A stretch of 47,656 bases of DNA from CAKVOD01 sp964606505 (lineage in GTDB: Bacteria; Bacillota; Clostridia; Christensenellales; UBA1242). The first letter of the stretch is position 1. Every line of letters begins with the position of its first letter. Shown here piece after piece: positions 32,068-41,800 of this stretch. The position numbers and the translations under genes were made by a program. The stretch lies in the NCBI GenBank assembly GCA_964606505.1, contig CAZSGM010000009.1, positions 1 to 47,656 on the forward strand, read 5' to 3'. The notes beneath the pieces were generated by a model, which worked only from the letters and a program-made list of their open reading frames with translations, did not search any database and had not been told where the DNA came from.

Positions 32068-34416
32068 TTAAATCACGATTGAATTGTTAATGACGGCAGG
32101 CGCGGCTATGTGAATATTGATTTCAGTATCAACTGACGGCGTGAACTCATACTTTTCGACCTGTGTGCCGTCGACCGTCCAATAAAGGTACGACCTATAA
32201 GTTGTTAGCAGTGTTATTTTCTCGCCGCGCTTTGTCGAGAAAACTATTTCACTGTTGTGGCTAACGACAAACTGGTTGACAACTGCGCCCGCACTGTTTA
32301 GTTTGTAGAGGATGTACTTATCCGTTCCGACAACTCCACCTGCACCCGCGCTTGTAGTTACTTTTATTGTAACCGTACACGGTCCCATAAACTGCAGCGT
32401 TGGGTAGGTTTCGTTCTCAGTTTCAATGAACCACACGCTCTCGAAATTCCAAGGCGCAGCGGAGTTCCAAGTGTAACCATTTGTGCCCGTTCCCGCGTAG
32501 GTGGATGTTTTCTTTAACGCAGGGACATCTGAACTTGAAGCGTATAACCCGTAACTGCCGCCCGCAGTTGCCGCAATGTCGCCTGTGAATTTTAGCCCCG
32601 TAACCCCAATAAATACGCAGTTGTAAGTAGTGAGGGTTCCACGATAAATATATGCGCAAACCTGCGCGTTATTTGTTGGTTGACTAGCCGTTGTAGATAT
32701 TTGTATAAAGCAGTTTGTTATACTCGGATTTACAGTTGAACCATTTGACGTCGCAGTAGTTACAGCCCCTGCAATATGCCCAAAGTAAGTACGTGAAGAA
32801 TCTTCATAATTTGCTATGGAAACATCAACTTTACAGTTTTTTACCTCAACAGTATACCCCACAACCAGTCCCGCATATGATTTCCCATCTCCAACTGCCG
32901 CAAGATAATTTATATTCGCATTAATATAGCACTCTTGAACATAACTACAGCTTCCTGCAATAATACCCGAACTGTTCCCAGAACTCGTTGATGCATTCCC
33001 CTGCTGAATATCGATACTCTTTGAACTGTCAGCCCCTTTTATGACTTTACATTTTTTAATTGTAGTAGCCGCTCCTGCTATTACACCTACATTATTTAAA
33101 TACTTCCCAGCAATATTACAGGTAAAACTACCCCCATTAAATGTGCAATTTTCAATTAAATTTCCATCCCCAACAATACCTCCCCAATCCCATTGGTAAG
33201 TCGCACTTATATCAGAAGAAAATCCCACATCTGCATTTATTGAACAATTTGTAACCTTGTCTTCCGATCCTCCAACAATTCCCCCAATATAACTTATAAT
33301 TCCGTTGACTGTTAAATTGGTATCAAGCGTACAGTTATCAACAATACCACTATTAGCCATCCCCACAATACCACCAAAATAAGAAGTTCCATACATACTA
33401 AACTCATATTTAAATGGCCCCCCGATTATACTGCACCCTTGAATGATGGGGTTTTCTGTATCCGTTGACTGACATCCCCCAACAATTCCACCTGTAAAAA
33501 TACTTTGGGAATAGGATGATGATCTAGTTACATTTAATATTGAATTATCGCCAACATTAAATTTCACCTTGACATTTAACACTCGTCCATTTTGAACATA
33601 GCCAAATAGTGCCCCTGCGTATGTGTAGGCAGCATAGCCCACTGAAATATCAATAGCAACGACATTATTAAATGTAACTGAGTGTTCCGTACCATCAAGT
33701 ATTCCAGAAAAATACACGCTCGGCGTCTCTGATGTGCTTATAGAAAATCCAATTGGCACCCAATCTGCTGCGGCGATTGTTATATCTGCAGTCAATTTAA
33801 AATACGTGTCTACATAATGGTTGCCGTCGTTGCAGGCGGTAGAAAGCGCGAGCAGGTCGGCGTAACTCGCAATTTGATATGGATTTGATGATGTGCCGTT
33901 ACCGCTCCAAGTTTCGCCTGCTGCTGAGGCAGTCTCAACTTCTGGCACAACATTCAAACTGCCATTGCTGCCCCCTATACTTCCAAACCCAATTGTAACA
34001 GCAAGACACGCGACAAACAAGAAAAGCCACAAACAAATTTTTGTCGTAGCGGAACACCTTATCATGCAACTCTTGTACCCATTATCATTTTTGTAGCGCA
34101 CTTCGCTTTGGTAACTTACAGCATTTGCATTTATAGCATTACGATTGTAACTCACACTCCCTTTACAACTTACATCACGTTTACAACTTGCACTATTTTT
34201 GCAACTCATACTATCATTTTGAGTTGCATTATTTTTATAACTTAAATCACTATTGCAAATCGCATTTTTACTGCAACTTACATTTTTATAATTCTTTTTA
34301 ATTGGAGCAGAATTTTCACTTGCAACATTACACGCAACACGCGCGCGGTGTACTTCGTTTTTGCTATTTGAAAATTGCGAAACGCACACATCATTATTTT
34401 TATTTTCAATTGACAT
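32068..34416 (-). CDS. Large surface protein with beta-helix-type (GLUG-like) repeats; N-terminus under poly-G control
   Basis: The frame is 782 aa from the ATG at 34416 (MSIENKNND), which has AGGT 6 nt upstream. A single membrane helix (ICLWLFLFVACLAVTIGF) lies about 120-130 residues in, after a polar Asn/Lys/Ser/Cys-rich segment with repeats such as CKNSASCKRDVSCKGSVSY. The outside part opens with WSGNGTSSNPYQIASYADLLALS, the usual start of GLUG-type surface proteins, and continues with many short GG(I/L)VG-type turns (GGIVGG, YFGGIVG, GGIVGDG) suggesting a right-handed beta-helix. The C-terminus has an InlB-like VTIKVTTSAGAGG segment. The same frame stays open to 34730 and would join the ATG at 34781, which has a better ribosome site, if the G-run at 34736-34746 were 12 or 9 long. 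It is 11 here. The long form would be 904 aa. Confidence 0.8.
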   Translation of the reverse strand: MSIENKNNDVCVSQFSNSKNEVHRARVACNVASENSAPIKKNYKNVSCSKNAICNSDLSYKNNATQNDSMSCKNSASCKRDVSCKGSVSYNRNAINANAVSYQSEVRYKNDNGYKSCMIRCSATTKICLWLFLFVACLAVTIGFGSIGGSNGSLNVVPEVETASAAGETWSGNGTSSNPYQIASYADLLALSTACNDGNHYVDTYFKLTADITIAAADWVPIGFSISTSETPSVYFSGILDGTEHSVTFNNVVAIDISVGYAAYTYAGALFGYVQNGRVLNVKVKFNVGDNSILNVTRSSSYSQSIFTGGIVGGCQSTDTENPIIQGCSIIGGPFKYEFSMYGTSYFGGIVGMANSGIVDNCTLDTNLTVNGIISYIGGIVGGSEDKVTNCSINADVGFSSDISATYQWDWGGIVGDGNLIENCTFNGGSFTCNIAGKYLNNVGVIAGAATTIKKCKVIKGADSSKSIDIQQGNASTSSGNSSGIIAGSCSYVQECYINANINYLAAVGDGKSYAGLVVGYTVEVKNCKVDVSIANYEDSSRTYFGHIAGAVTTATSNGSTVNPSITNCFIQISTTASQPTNNAQVCAYIYRGTLTTYNCVFIGVTGLKFTGDIAATAGGSYGLYASSSDVPALKKTSTYAGTGTNGYTWNSAAPWNFESVWFIETENETYPTLQFMGPCTVTIKVTTSAGAGGVVGTDKYILYKLNSAGAVVNQFVVSHNSEIVFSTKRGEKITLLTTYRSYLYWTVDGTQVEKYEFTPSVDTEINIHIAAPAVINNSIVI

Positions 34417-34730
34417 AATATTACCTACCTTTTCTGCACATGTGGGTTTTGTAGTACATTCATTATAGGTAATATGTGCATTTTTAAAATTTTCTTTCGT
34501 ATTATTTAATTTTTTATTTGCATTTTCTGAGTTGTTATTTAAAAAAGTTTTAGCAAAATTGTTTTTAAACTCTGATTTTTTAATATTTGTTTTTTGAGTA
34601 TTTTTTATTAAATTTTCGCATTTATTTTGTGTATTATGCGCATTATTCAAATTTTGTGAATTTTGGCAGTTTCTGTCAAAATTTGCAGGATAACTGCTAT
34701 TTTCTGCGGGTATACTGCTATTTTTAGCAG

Positions 34731-34781
34731 TTATGCCCCCCCCCCCACTTTTTTCACGTTTTCTAATTCGCTTTTATTCAT
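34731..34781 (-). CDS. Out-of-frame 5' piece of the surface protein gene (16 codons, phase OFF)
   Basis: The ATG at 34781 has AAGGAG 9 nt upstream and a strong promoter behind it. It reads MNKSELENVKKVGGGA and then TAA, because the homopolymer holds 11 G. One more G moves the ribosome into the large surface-protein frame, with no stop before it. I read this as the genuine 5' end of the surface protein gene in an OFF state. Confidence 0.65.
   Translation of the reverse strand: MNKSELENVKKVGGGA
34736..34746 (-). repeat. Poly-G tract (G11) at the start of the surface protein gene
   Basis: Eleven G in a row on the coding (minus) strand, inside codons 12-16. Such runs change length by slipped-strand mispairing. 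Here the length sets whether the ATG at 34781 is in frame with the 782+ residue frame downstream. Confidence 0.8.
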
Positions 34782-34821
34782 AATAAAAAACTCCTTCCCA
34801 AATTTCATTTTTACCGTGTTT

Positions 34822-34850
34822 AGTATACCACATCCACAAAAAAATATCAA
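34822..34850 (-). promoter_or_regulatory. Promoter of the surface protein gene, embedded in a terminator stem
   Basis: TTGATA, 17 nt, TATACT on the minus strand. The -35 box lies in the downstream arm of the hairpin at 34839-34877. The predicted start near 34815 puts the ATG at 34781 about 35 nt downstream. Confidence 0.7.
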
Positions 34851-34877
34851 ACAATTTTACGCTGTTTGATATTTTTT
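34839..34877. terminator. 15-bp A/T-rich hairpin, second terminator after prfA
   Basis: Arms AAAAAATATCAAACA and TGTTTGATATTTTTT pair perfectly around a 9-nt loop, with T-runs on both strands. It follows the hairpin at 34946-34985 in the direction of prfA transcription. Confidence 0.75.
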
Positions 34878-34945
34878 ATTAAATGTTTAATTAATATTGA
34901 GCAATCATAAAAATAGTTACACAGTAAATACAAAAGTTAAAATAA

Positions 34946-34985
34946 AAAAAACTAAGCAATCCACACATTTGAATTGCTTAGTTTT
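34946..34985 (-). terminator. Terminator of prfA
   Basis: An AAAAACTAAGCAAT / ATTGCTTAGTTTTT stem with an imperfect upper part lies about 95 nt beyond the prfA stop, T-run on the minus strand. The stem core is shared with 30927-30966 and 44162-44198. Confidence 0.75.
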
Positions 34986-35078
34986 TAAAAAGTTAACCCA
35001 AATAAAATGTTTTAATTACATTACATTTGTAATTACGTCTATTAAAATTTAATTTCCCCATTTTATTAACTTTAACGA

Positions 35079-36140
35079 CTACTCGCTCTTGTGCAATTGT
35101 TCCTCAATTGCGGCCTTGGTTAGCGAGTCGACAATTTCGTCGAGTTCGCCTTCCATAACCAAGTTGAGGTTGTAGAGTGTCAAGTTAATTCTGTGGTCGG
35201 TAACGCGTCCTTGCGGGAAGTTGTAGGTACGTATGCGCTCGCTGCGGTCGCCCGTCCCAACTTGGCACTTGCGCTTATTTGCGTATTCAGCGTCGGCTTG
35301 CGCTTTGTAAAAATCGTAAAGTTTGCTTTTCAAAATGCGCATAGCCTTTTCGCGGTTCTGAATTTGTGAGCGCTCGTCTTGGCAAGTTACAATCATCCCC
35401 GTAGGCAAGTGCAAAATTCGCACCGCAGAGTCCGTTGTGTTGACCGACTGCCCACCCGCGCCCGAACTGCGACAAACGTCAACACGAATATCCTTGTCCT
35501 CAATAACAACGTCAACGTCCTCGTTCTCCGGCAACACTGCCACGGTAACCGTCGAAGTGTGCACGCGCCCACCTGACTCGGTTTCGGGAACGCGCTGCAC
35601 CCTATGCACGCCGCTTTCGTACTTAAACTTCGAGTAACTACCTCTCCCGTTTATCGTACAAACAACCTCTTTAACGCCGCCAACCTCGGTGGACGAAAGG
35701 CTGACAATCGACATCTTAAACTTGTGCTTCTCCGCAAACTTTTGGTACATACGCAAAAGTTCGCCCGCAAACAAACTCGCCTCGTCCCCGCCTGCGCCGC
35801 CGCGGATTTCCAAAATAACGTTTTTCTCGTCGTCCTCATCCTTATCAATGAGCGCAACCTCGATTTCTTTCAAGAGTTCGCCATACTTGCCACGCAACTC
35901 CTGAAGTTCGTCGTCCGCCATTTGCCTAACCTCTAAATCCGTCTCCACGCGCAAAACCTCTTTAGCATCCTCAATCGCCTTTTCAAGGTCGCGCTTGCAA
36001 GTGTCGAGTTCGACATACTGCGCCAACCCCGCCTGTTCCTTAGCCAGCTTCTCGTACGCGCGGTGGTCGAGGTTCGCGCTGTTCATCAACTCCTCGTTAA
36101 TCTCGTTGTATCTTTTAACGTAACTTTCTAATTTATCCAT
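35079..36140 (-). CDS. prfA: Peptide chain release factor 1
   Basis: RF1 recognises UAA and UAG and triggers peptide release on the ribosome. The 353-aa length is typical. The catalytic GGQ is at residues 229-231 in RSSGAGGQSVNTTDSAVRI, which PrmC methylates on the Gln. The block FKYESGVHRVQRVPETESGGRVHTS and the C-terminal GRVTDHRINLTL are standard. The start at 36140 follows GAGGA. It has a consensus promoter at 36443-36471 and so a long leader of about 295 nt. Its modifying enzyme PrmC is encoded just upstream. Confidence 0.97.
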   Translation of the reverse strand: MDKLESYVKRYNEINEELMNSANLDHRAYEKLAKEQAGLAQYVELDTCKRDLEKAIEDAKEVLRVETDLEVRQMADDELQELRGKYGELLKEIEVALIDKDEDDEKNVILEIRGGAGGDEASLFAGELLRMYQKFAEKHKFKMSIVSLSSTEVGGVKEVVCTINGRGSYSKFKYESGVHRVQRVPETESGGRVHTSTVTVAVLPENEDVDVVIEDKDIRVDVCRSSGAGGQSVNTTDSAVRILHLPTGMIVTCQDERSQIQNREKAMRILKSKLYDFYKAQADAEYANKRKCQVGTGDRSERIRTYNFPQGRVTDHRINLTLYNLNLVMEGELDEIVDSLTKAAIEEQLHKSE

Positions 36141-36179
36141 AATGTTTCCTCATTTTTAATTTTTCGCAAAACGTTTTCA

Positions 36180-36430
36180 AAAATACCCTCTTTCAAATGC
36201 CTGCATTTTTTACTTTTAAACTCTTGCATTTTTTATTCTTGCTTTTTATGCTTGCAATTAAAAACACTTAATATTTAAAAATTTGCGTCATATTTACTAA
36301 TTTTGCGTTCAATTTAACTATTTTTTAATGTTTCACTGAATTTTTAATAATCTAACCAATTTATAACCCATTAACTGCAAAGCCCATCAATTAATTAAAA
36401 ACATCTCACTAACTTCCTATTAAAGTTCAT
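36180..36430. repeat. Long A/T-rich prfA leader with ~20-nt degenerate repeats
   Basis: Words such as TGCATTTTTTA, then AATTTGCG and AATTTTGCG with following CA(T)ATTTAACT, recur about every 20-21 nt on the plus strand. The tract is transcribed as the 5' leader of prfA if the promoter at 36443 is used. No riboswitch is recognised. Confidence 0.4.
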
Positions 36431-36442
36431 TTACTAAACAAT

Positions 36443-36471
36443 ATTATACAAGTTTTGCTAAACTTTGTCAA
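36443..36471 (-). promoter_or_regulatory. Perfect consensus promoter of prfA
   Basis: TTGACA, 17 nt, TATAAT on the minus strand, between the PrmC stop and prfA. The predicted start is near 36436. Confidence 0.87.
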
Positions 36472-36690
36472 GCGCCGCCCCAATTCACAGCGCTACTCAT
36501 TGCCGCAACACACATTGACGCCAACTGCCGACGCGCTAACTAACTTTACTTTCTAACTAACTTTCTAAAAACATCAATCTATTCACTTAAAGCGTAGCAA
36601 GCAGCAAGTATCACTTGACGCCGCAATGCCGACACTTTGCAAAAAACGCGTTCGACAACATATAATCGCCGCGCTACTTAAGGTTTACCT

Positions 36691-38421
36691 TCAATCCCCG
36701 CTGTAGGTCGCGAACACGACCCTAGTAATACCCGCAAAGTCCTTTCGCGAAGAAACGCCCTCAAACTCCCCTGCAAGCATTTTTTTAACATCCTTGCCTT
36801 GCCCCTTGCCGATTTCGAGAAAAATCTTGCCGTTGTCATTCAAAAACTTAGGTGCCTGCGCCGCAATTTTCCTATAAAACTCGAGTCCGTCCGCGCCTCC
36901 ATCCAGTGCTAAGTGCGGGTCAAAGTCGGCAACTTCAAGCGTTTCTATTTCGTCGCTTTTAATATAGGGCGGGTTTGAAACAATAATATCGAACTTCAAA
37001 TCACCCAAGCTTTCAAACAAGTCCGACTTAAAAAACTGAACCTTTGCATTTAGCCTATCGGCGTTTAGCCTTGCCATTTGCAGCGCGTTTTCGTTAATGT
37101 CGATTGCCATAACTTGCGCGCTAGTGAGTTTTGCGATTGTTATTGCTATGCAGCCGCTACCCGTGCACAGGTCAAGCACTTTTAGCGGGCGAGCGCGCTC
37201 CCTGATTTCGTCGATAGCGCATTCAGCAAGAATTTCAGTGTCAAAACGCGGAATGAGCGTGTCGTCGTTGAGTTCAAACTCGAAGCCGTAAAAGTTTGCG
37301 TGCCCAAAAATTCGCTGGATGGGTTCGCCTGCCAAGCGTTGCTGCGCAAACCCGTGAACGCGTTCAAGGTCGTGGGGCGCGATGTATTTGATTGACTTGA
37401 GTTCGGCGCGGTTGCATTTCAGCACTTCGCAAAAAATCCAATCGACGTCGCTCTCCTCAGTTATGCCGTTAGCCAAAAACTGCTCGCGCACCTTTTGCCA
37501 CTCGTAAATTAAGTTGTGTTTTGCCTCAATTTTATCTGTTTCATTCATCATTAGAACCTCTTTAAGTGTAACTATCGCGCACATTATGCACTTTTCGTCC
37601 GTTTGCTTAGGAAACAGGCACTGCACCAGCCACGACGGAACCATCAGCGCGCGCACGAACTTATTATTGTATTGGTTTAGGAACACAAACACCTCGTAAA
37701 CCGTCGATAATATTATAGCAAATAAAACAATTTTGTAAATCAAATTTAACAACAAATTGCGCTCAAAAAACAGCGGGAGCACAAAAATTGCGATTGTTAC
37801 CGATATTATAACGATAGAAAACGGGTTAAAAAAGTATTTTGCACTCTGTTTTTCGACCTCGCGCACGTCGAGGCTGACTTTGTTTTTAAGCGCGTTCAAC
37901 GTTTTGTTGACAGCATTGTAAGCAAAGAACTCCCCTTTTAACAAGTGTGCGGCAACAAAAATCGCGACCAAAAACAAGACTGCCGTTATGCTTGAGTTAA
38001 CCAAGTTGTACTGCAGCGACTTGACGATAACGTAGTTTTGTGCGTTAAAAAACTCTTGCGTCAAAAAGTTTGGCAACACAACAAATAATATGTTTCCAAA
38101 AACAAGCCCGACGAATACGCCGACCACGCAGACGAGAAACTTGACCACGCCGACCACGCGCGAGTAAAGCGTCGATTTGTGCCTTGACGGCGCGATGTGC
38201 GTACTGACAAAGTAACCAAAGATTGCGTTTTTTATCGCGATAATAACAAATAACAGCGCGCGAATGAACGGAAACTTTCGTAGTCGCGCGTCGCTGCTTA
38301 TCTTACGAACGCGAAAGCAAACCCTGTTTTTGTAACACACCCCGACCGCCAAAAACTGGTTGTACAAGAAACACGCCCCACCTGCAACGGGAAAGCCCGC
38401 GATATTGTATTCTTTATTCAT
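36691..38421 (-). CDS. prmC: Fused DUF1385 (YqhQ-like) membrane protein and PrmC methyltransferase
   Basis: One 576-aa frame joins two families. Residues 1-290 match DUF1385/YqhQ: a degenerate N-terminal glycine motif (GFPVAGGACF), four or so membrane helices, and the closing WLVQCLFPKQTDEKCIMCAIVTLKEVL. Residues 291-576 are a full-length PrmC, which methylates the GGQ glutamine of release factors: VLDLCTGSGCIAITIA binds S-adenosylmethionine and SNPPYIKSDE is the catalytic NPPY. In related genomes these are adjacent separate genes. At the junction, AGAGG lies 5 nt before ATG ATG (37551, 37548), so PrmC may also be made alone. The 5' ATG has a weak ribosome site of its own. It lies between rpmE and prfA. 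Confidence 0.85.
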   Translation of the reverse strand: MNKEYNIAGFPVAGGACFLYNQFLAVGVCYKNRVCFRVRKISSDARLRKFPFIRALLFVIIAIKNAIFGYFVSTHIAPSRHKSTLYSRVVGVVKFLVCVVGVFVGLVFGNILFVVLPNFLTQEFFNAQNYVIVKSLQYNLVNSSITAVLFLVAIFVAAHLLKGEFFAYNAVNKTLNALKNKVSLDVREVEKQSAKYFFNPFSIVIISVTIAIFVLPLFFERNLLLNLIYKIVLFAIILSTVYEVFVFLNQYNNKFVRALMVPSWLVQCLFPKQTDEKCIMCAIVTLKEVLMMNETDKIEAKHNLIYEWQKVREQFLANGITEESDVDWIFCEVLKCNRAELKSIKYIAPHDLERVHGFAQQRLAGEPIQRIFGHANFYGFEFELNDDTLIPRFDTEILAECAIDEIRERARPLKVLDLCTGSGCIAITIAKLTSAQVMAIDINENALQMARLNADRLNAKVQFFKSDLFESLGDLKFDIIVSNPPYIKSDEIETLEVADFDPHLALDGGADGLEFYRKIAAQAPKFLNDNGKIFLEIGKGQGKDVKKMLAGEFEGVSSRKDFAGITRVVFATYSGD

Positions 38422-38438
38422 ATCTTTAGTATTGACAT
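38418..38438 (-). CDS. Possible 6-codon leader peptide coupled to DUF1385-PrmC
   Basis: ATG at 38438 preceded by GGAAG reads MSILKI and stops at TGA, which overlaps the ATG of the fusion gene (ATGA). It may bring ribosomes to the weak start at 38421. It could be chance. Confidence 0.3.
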   Translation of the reverse strand: MSILKI

Positions 38439-38520
38439 TTTACTTCCGCACTATTCTTATGCACCCCGCCGCGGCACACAAAGCCAAAGTTAAAGTTGTA
38501 CGCTAAAAATAAATACATAC

Positions 38521-38548
38521 AAAAATAAAAAGGACGAAAACTCGTCCT
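38521..38548 (-). terminator. Terminator of rpmE
   Basis: A perfect 7-bp stem AGGACGA / TCGTCCT with a 4-nt loop is followed by T4-A-T5 on the minus strand, 5 nt after the rpmE stop. Confidence 0.8.
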
Positions 38549-38553
38549 AATTA

Positions 38554-38763
38554 TTAATCAAGATTAAATTTCTTCTTAAATTGTTCAACACGACCAGTTG
38601 TGTCGACAATTTTCTTGTTACCAGTATAGTGTGGGTGGCACTTGCTGCAAATGTCAACCTTTAACACGTCGCCATTAACTGTGGATTTTGTCTTGAAAGA
38701 CGCGCCACATGAAGCGCAAGTACACGTAACTTCGTGATAATCTGGGTGAATTCCTGTCTTCAT
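38554..38763 (-). CDS. rpmE: Ribosomal protein L31
   Basis: This 69-aa 50S protein begins MKTGIHPDYHEVTCTCASCGASF. Two Cys pairs (CxxC in CASC and CSKC) mark the zinc-binding type of L31. IVDTTGRVEQFKKKF near the end is family-typical. I chose the ATG at 38763: AAGGAG lies 6 nt before it, whereas the ATG two codons earlier touches the ribosome site. It has its own consensus promoter and terminator. rpmE beside DUF1385, prmC and prfA is a common Clostridial arrangement. Confidence 0.96.
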   Translation of the reverse strand: MKTGIHPDYHEVTCTCASCGASFKTKSTVNGDVLKVDICSKCHPHYTGNKKIVDTTGRVEQFKKKFNLD

Positions 38764-38799
38764 ATTCATCTCCTTATTAAAATAACATTATGTTCCATT

Positions 38800-38828
38800 A
38801 TTTTACTACATTTTGCTTTCTTTGTCAA
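38800..38828 (-). promoter_or_regulatory. Consensus promoter of rpmE
   Basis: TTGACA, 17 nt, TAAAAT on the minus strand. It lies only 26 nt beyond the stop of the upstream leucine-rich-repeat gene, with no terminator between them. Confidence 0.82.
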
Positions 38829-38853
38829 GCACTTTTGCAAATATAGTTATCAA

Positions 38854-41800
38854 TTACGCCTTAGGTTTTGGCGGCAGTTTCGGAGTCGGCATTTTTGGTG
38901 TAACTTTTGGCGCCGCATTAGGGATTCCGCTTGGTGCCACTGTGGTTTTTGACGTAACAGTAGTTTTTGGCGCAGGCGCAACGCGTGGTGCTTGCCCCGT
39001 TCTAGGAGCTGCGGTAGGTGTAACGCGCGCAGTCTGCGGTTTAGCAGTGCTAGCGCCGCCTTTCCCCATTTTACTTGCCAAAATATCTTCCAAATCCTTA
39101 TCTGACAACCCGACCGCGTCGTCTAACTTGTCGTCCGCTTTAGCGTTTGCCATTGTTGGAAACTCGATATTTACGTCAAAATCGTCATCCTCGAGTGTGT
39201 CTTGAGTTTTAGATTTTTTCTTAATCTTTAGTTTTGTTCCGTCCGAAACAAGTTCACGTTCCTCTTCCTTTTCGCGCATACGCTCTGCTTTAAGGTTTTC
39301 TTTTTCTAAGCGTTTTAGTTTCTTTTGTTCTTTCTTTGCCTGTTTATCTTTTGCCTTTTCTTCTGGCGTTTTCATTGTTTTTTGTTCCTTGTTGTCTGCG
39401 GGTTTGTTTCTTGACTTCATCAGTTTTTGGTGCATTTTGTCAAGTTTTGCTTGTTGTTTCTCCGCTTTCAAGCGTTCCTTTTCTTCCTTTTTGTGTCCCT
39501 TTTCGACAATTTTCGCAAGTCGCGCACTTTCCGCGTTAATGCGTTTTTGCTCTTTTGCGTTTTCTTTTTCAAGTTTCGCTCTTTCTTTGTCCGCAATTTC
39601 CTTGTTTTTGCGCTCTTGCTTGTCAAGTTTTTCGCTTTCCTTAAACATTCTTCGGTGCTCGCGCTCTGCTTGTTTTATTTCCTTGCGCGTGAGTTTTGTG
39701 CCACCGTCGATAATGTTCCCGCCGAGTTCGTCGTCGCCGAGCAAGCGCGCCTTGCGTTTTCTCTCAATCAACCACGAAACTCCGACATACGCGAAGATTA
39801 AGCCCGCGACGCCCACAAAGATAATCCAAATAAATTTAATAAAGTCGAACTCTTTTGAAACAGTAAAGTACACAGGCTCAAACTGCGTCTTTTCCGTCGC
39901 GTTCATTGCAATAGCATTGCCTTTATCGTCAAACTTTTCAAACACGATGTAGTATGTCCCGTTCGAGCAAGTTTTGAAACGATCCTCAACCAAGTTTGAG
40001 CGCGTAAACTTCTTTAGCCGCTCCTCAGAAATTTCCGATATTTTGTAGTTAACATTGCTATAGTACAAAACCGCGCGAATGTTTGCATATTGCGTCCCCA
40101 TCCCGCCGTAATAAATTTTGGGCTCGTAGGTATATTTATTATTCGCAATAACATTTTGAACCCCAAGCACGACACAATCGGCGTAAATCCCTTCCTTTAG
40201 GTTTTTGAGTTCCGAACCCTTTGAGAAGTCAATGCGGTTGTTATTCAAATTAACGGTACTCAAACGGTCTGACGCTGCGAGCAATGTCATAACTGCGCCT
40301 ATGTTGGAAATTTTGTTGTTGGAAAGGTCAATTGATTGCAAGTTTTTTACATTTGAAATACTTATGCTTGCGAGCATATTGCTGTTTAGGTTAATTCGTG
40401 CAAACGGAACGTTATCAAACCTAATCGCCGACAGGACACCCTTTGACAAGTCCAGCACGTAACTATCAAACTGCGCGCGCATTAGTCCCGTGAGTGTGAG
40501 GTTGCGCAACCCGTTCATCTTGCTTGGTAGGTATATGCGCGGCGTTTGTCCGAGGCTTGAAAGCGTAAGCGAAGTCAGGCTGTTGAGGTTTTTAAGGTCA
40601 AGCGTCATAAGATTAGGCTTATTTTCTAGCGTGAAACTGTAAACACTCGCGCACTCTGAAAGCGTTACGCTCTCCACAAGGTTAATTTGCTCAAAACTCG
40701 CAAGGCTTTCGCTGCTCAATGAGTCGCAACCCTTGATTTCAATCGTCTTTAGGTTCACACACTCAGAAAACTCAATGCTCGTCAAACTGCGGCTGTCGTA
40801 AACATATATTTCAAACAAATCCAAGCACTTGAGTTCAACGCTCTTAAGTTTGTTTTTGCCCGAAATTTTAAACGACTCAAGCCCCGTCTCCGCTATGTAA
40901 ATCTCCTCGATACCCTCACAGTACTGTGGATTAAACGTCGTGAGCATTGGCAAAGTGGAGATATTAAGACTCTTGATGTTTGTAGACTCGCTTATTTCAA
41001 ACTGGTAAAGTTTTGGCAAATTATTGAGCGCAACACTCTCAAGGTGCGCCGAACCCAAAAGCAAAATCTGCAACTCGTTAAAGTTCTCGAAATTGATTGC
41101 TTGAACGCCCGTCCCGCTCAAATTCAGGTACTGCAAACTCGAGTAGCTGTCGATATTCTCAAAAATCGAGCCCTTTAGGAGGTTGCAACCCGACAGCGAC
41201 AACACAGTCAAGTTGACCGCGCTAAAAATATCTAGGTTCTGCAACCCTCTGCATTCGGTCAAGTCGAGCCTAACAAGTTCGCTTAGGTCGCTTGAAAGTG
41301 CCAACGAAACAAGGTTGGTACAATTGGTAACCGTCAGCGTGTCTAGTTTTGGCGAACGCGAAACGTCAAAATCCGTTATCCAGTCGTTGGAATCAAGGAA
41401 AACCTTTCTAAGGTCGGGGGCGTAAACTAGGTTGCGCTCTACAACAATGCCGTTTTCTTCAAAACTCATTTGGTCAAACAGCGGCTCTTTAATGTTGACG
41501 CATTTGGTCAGGTCGAGTTTTTGCAGCGCTTGATTGTTTTGCAACGTAAAGTTTCGCAGTTCGCTTGCAGAAATCTCAAGAGAAAGTAGTTTGCTGCAGT
41601 TTTGAATTTTCGCTGTTCCAAGCACATACGCGTTTATTGTAAGCGAGAGGAGCGCCACATTGTTAATCTCTAGCGCCTCAACTTTCGGAAAAGTTAACGC
41701 CGCGCTGAACTCCTTAGTTATGCCGGAAAGTGTCAGCGCCTCAACCGTTTTGCAAATTTCGGTTGGCAAATCCAAGACAAGTTGAGGGCAATCGGTAATT

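Noticed and set aside
34417..34650. Start of the surface protein at 34650
   Set aside because: This is a TTG codon without a ribosome site. Better candidates are the ATG at 34416 or, with a changed G-run, the ATG at 34781.
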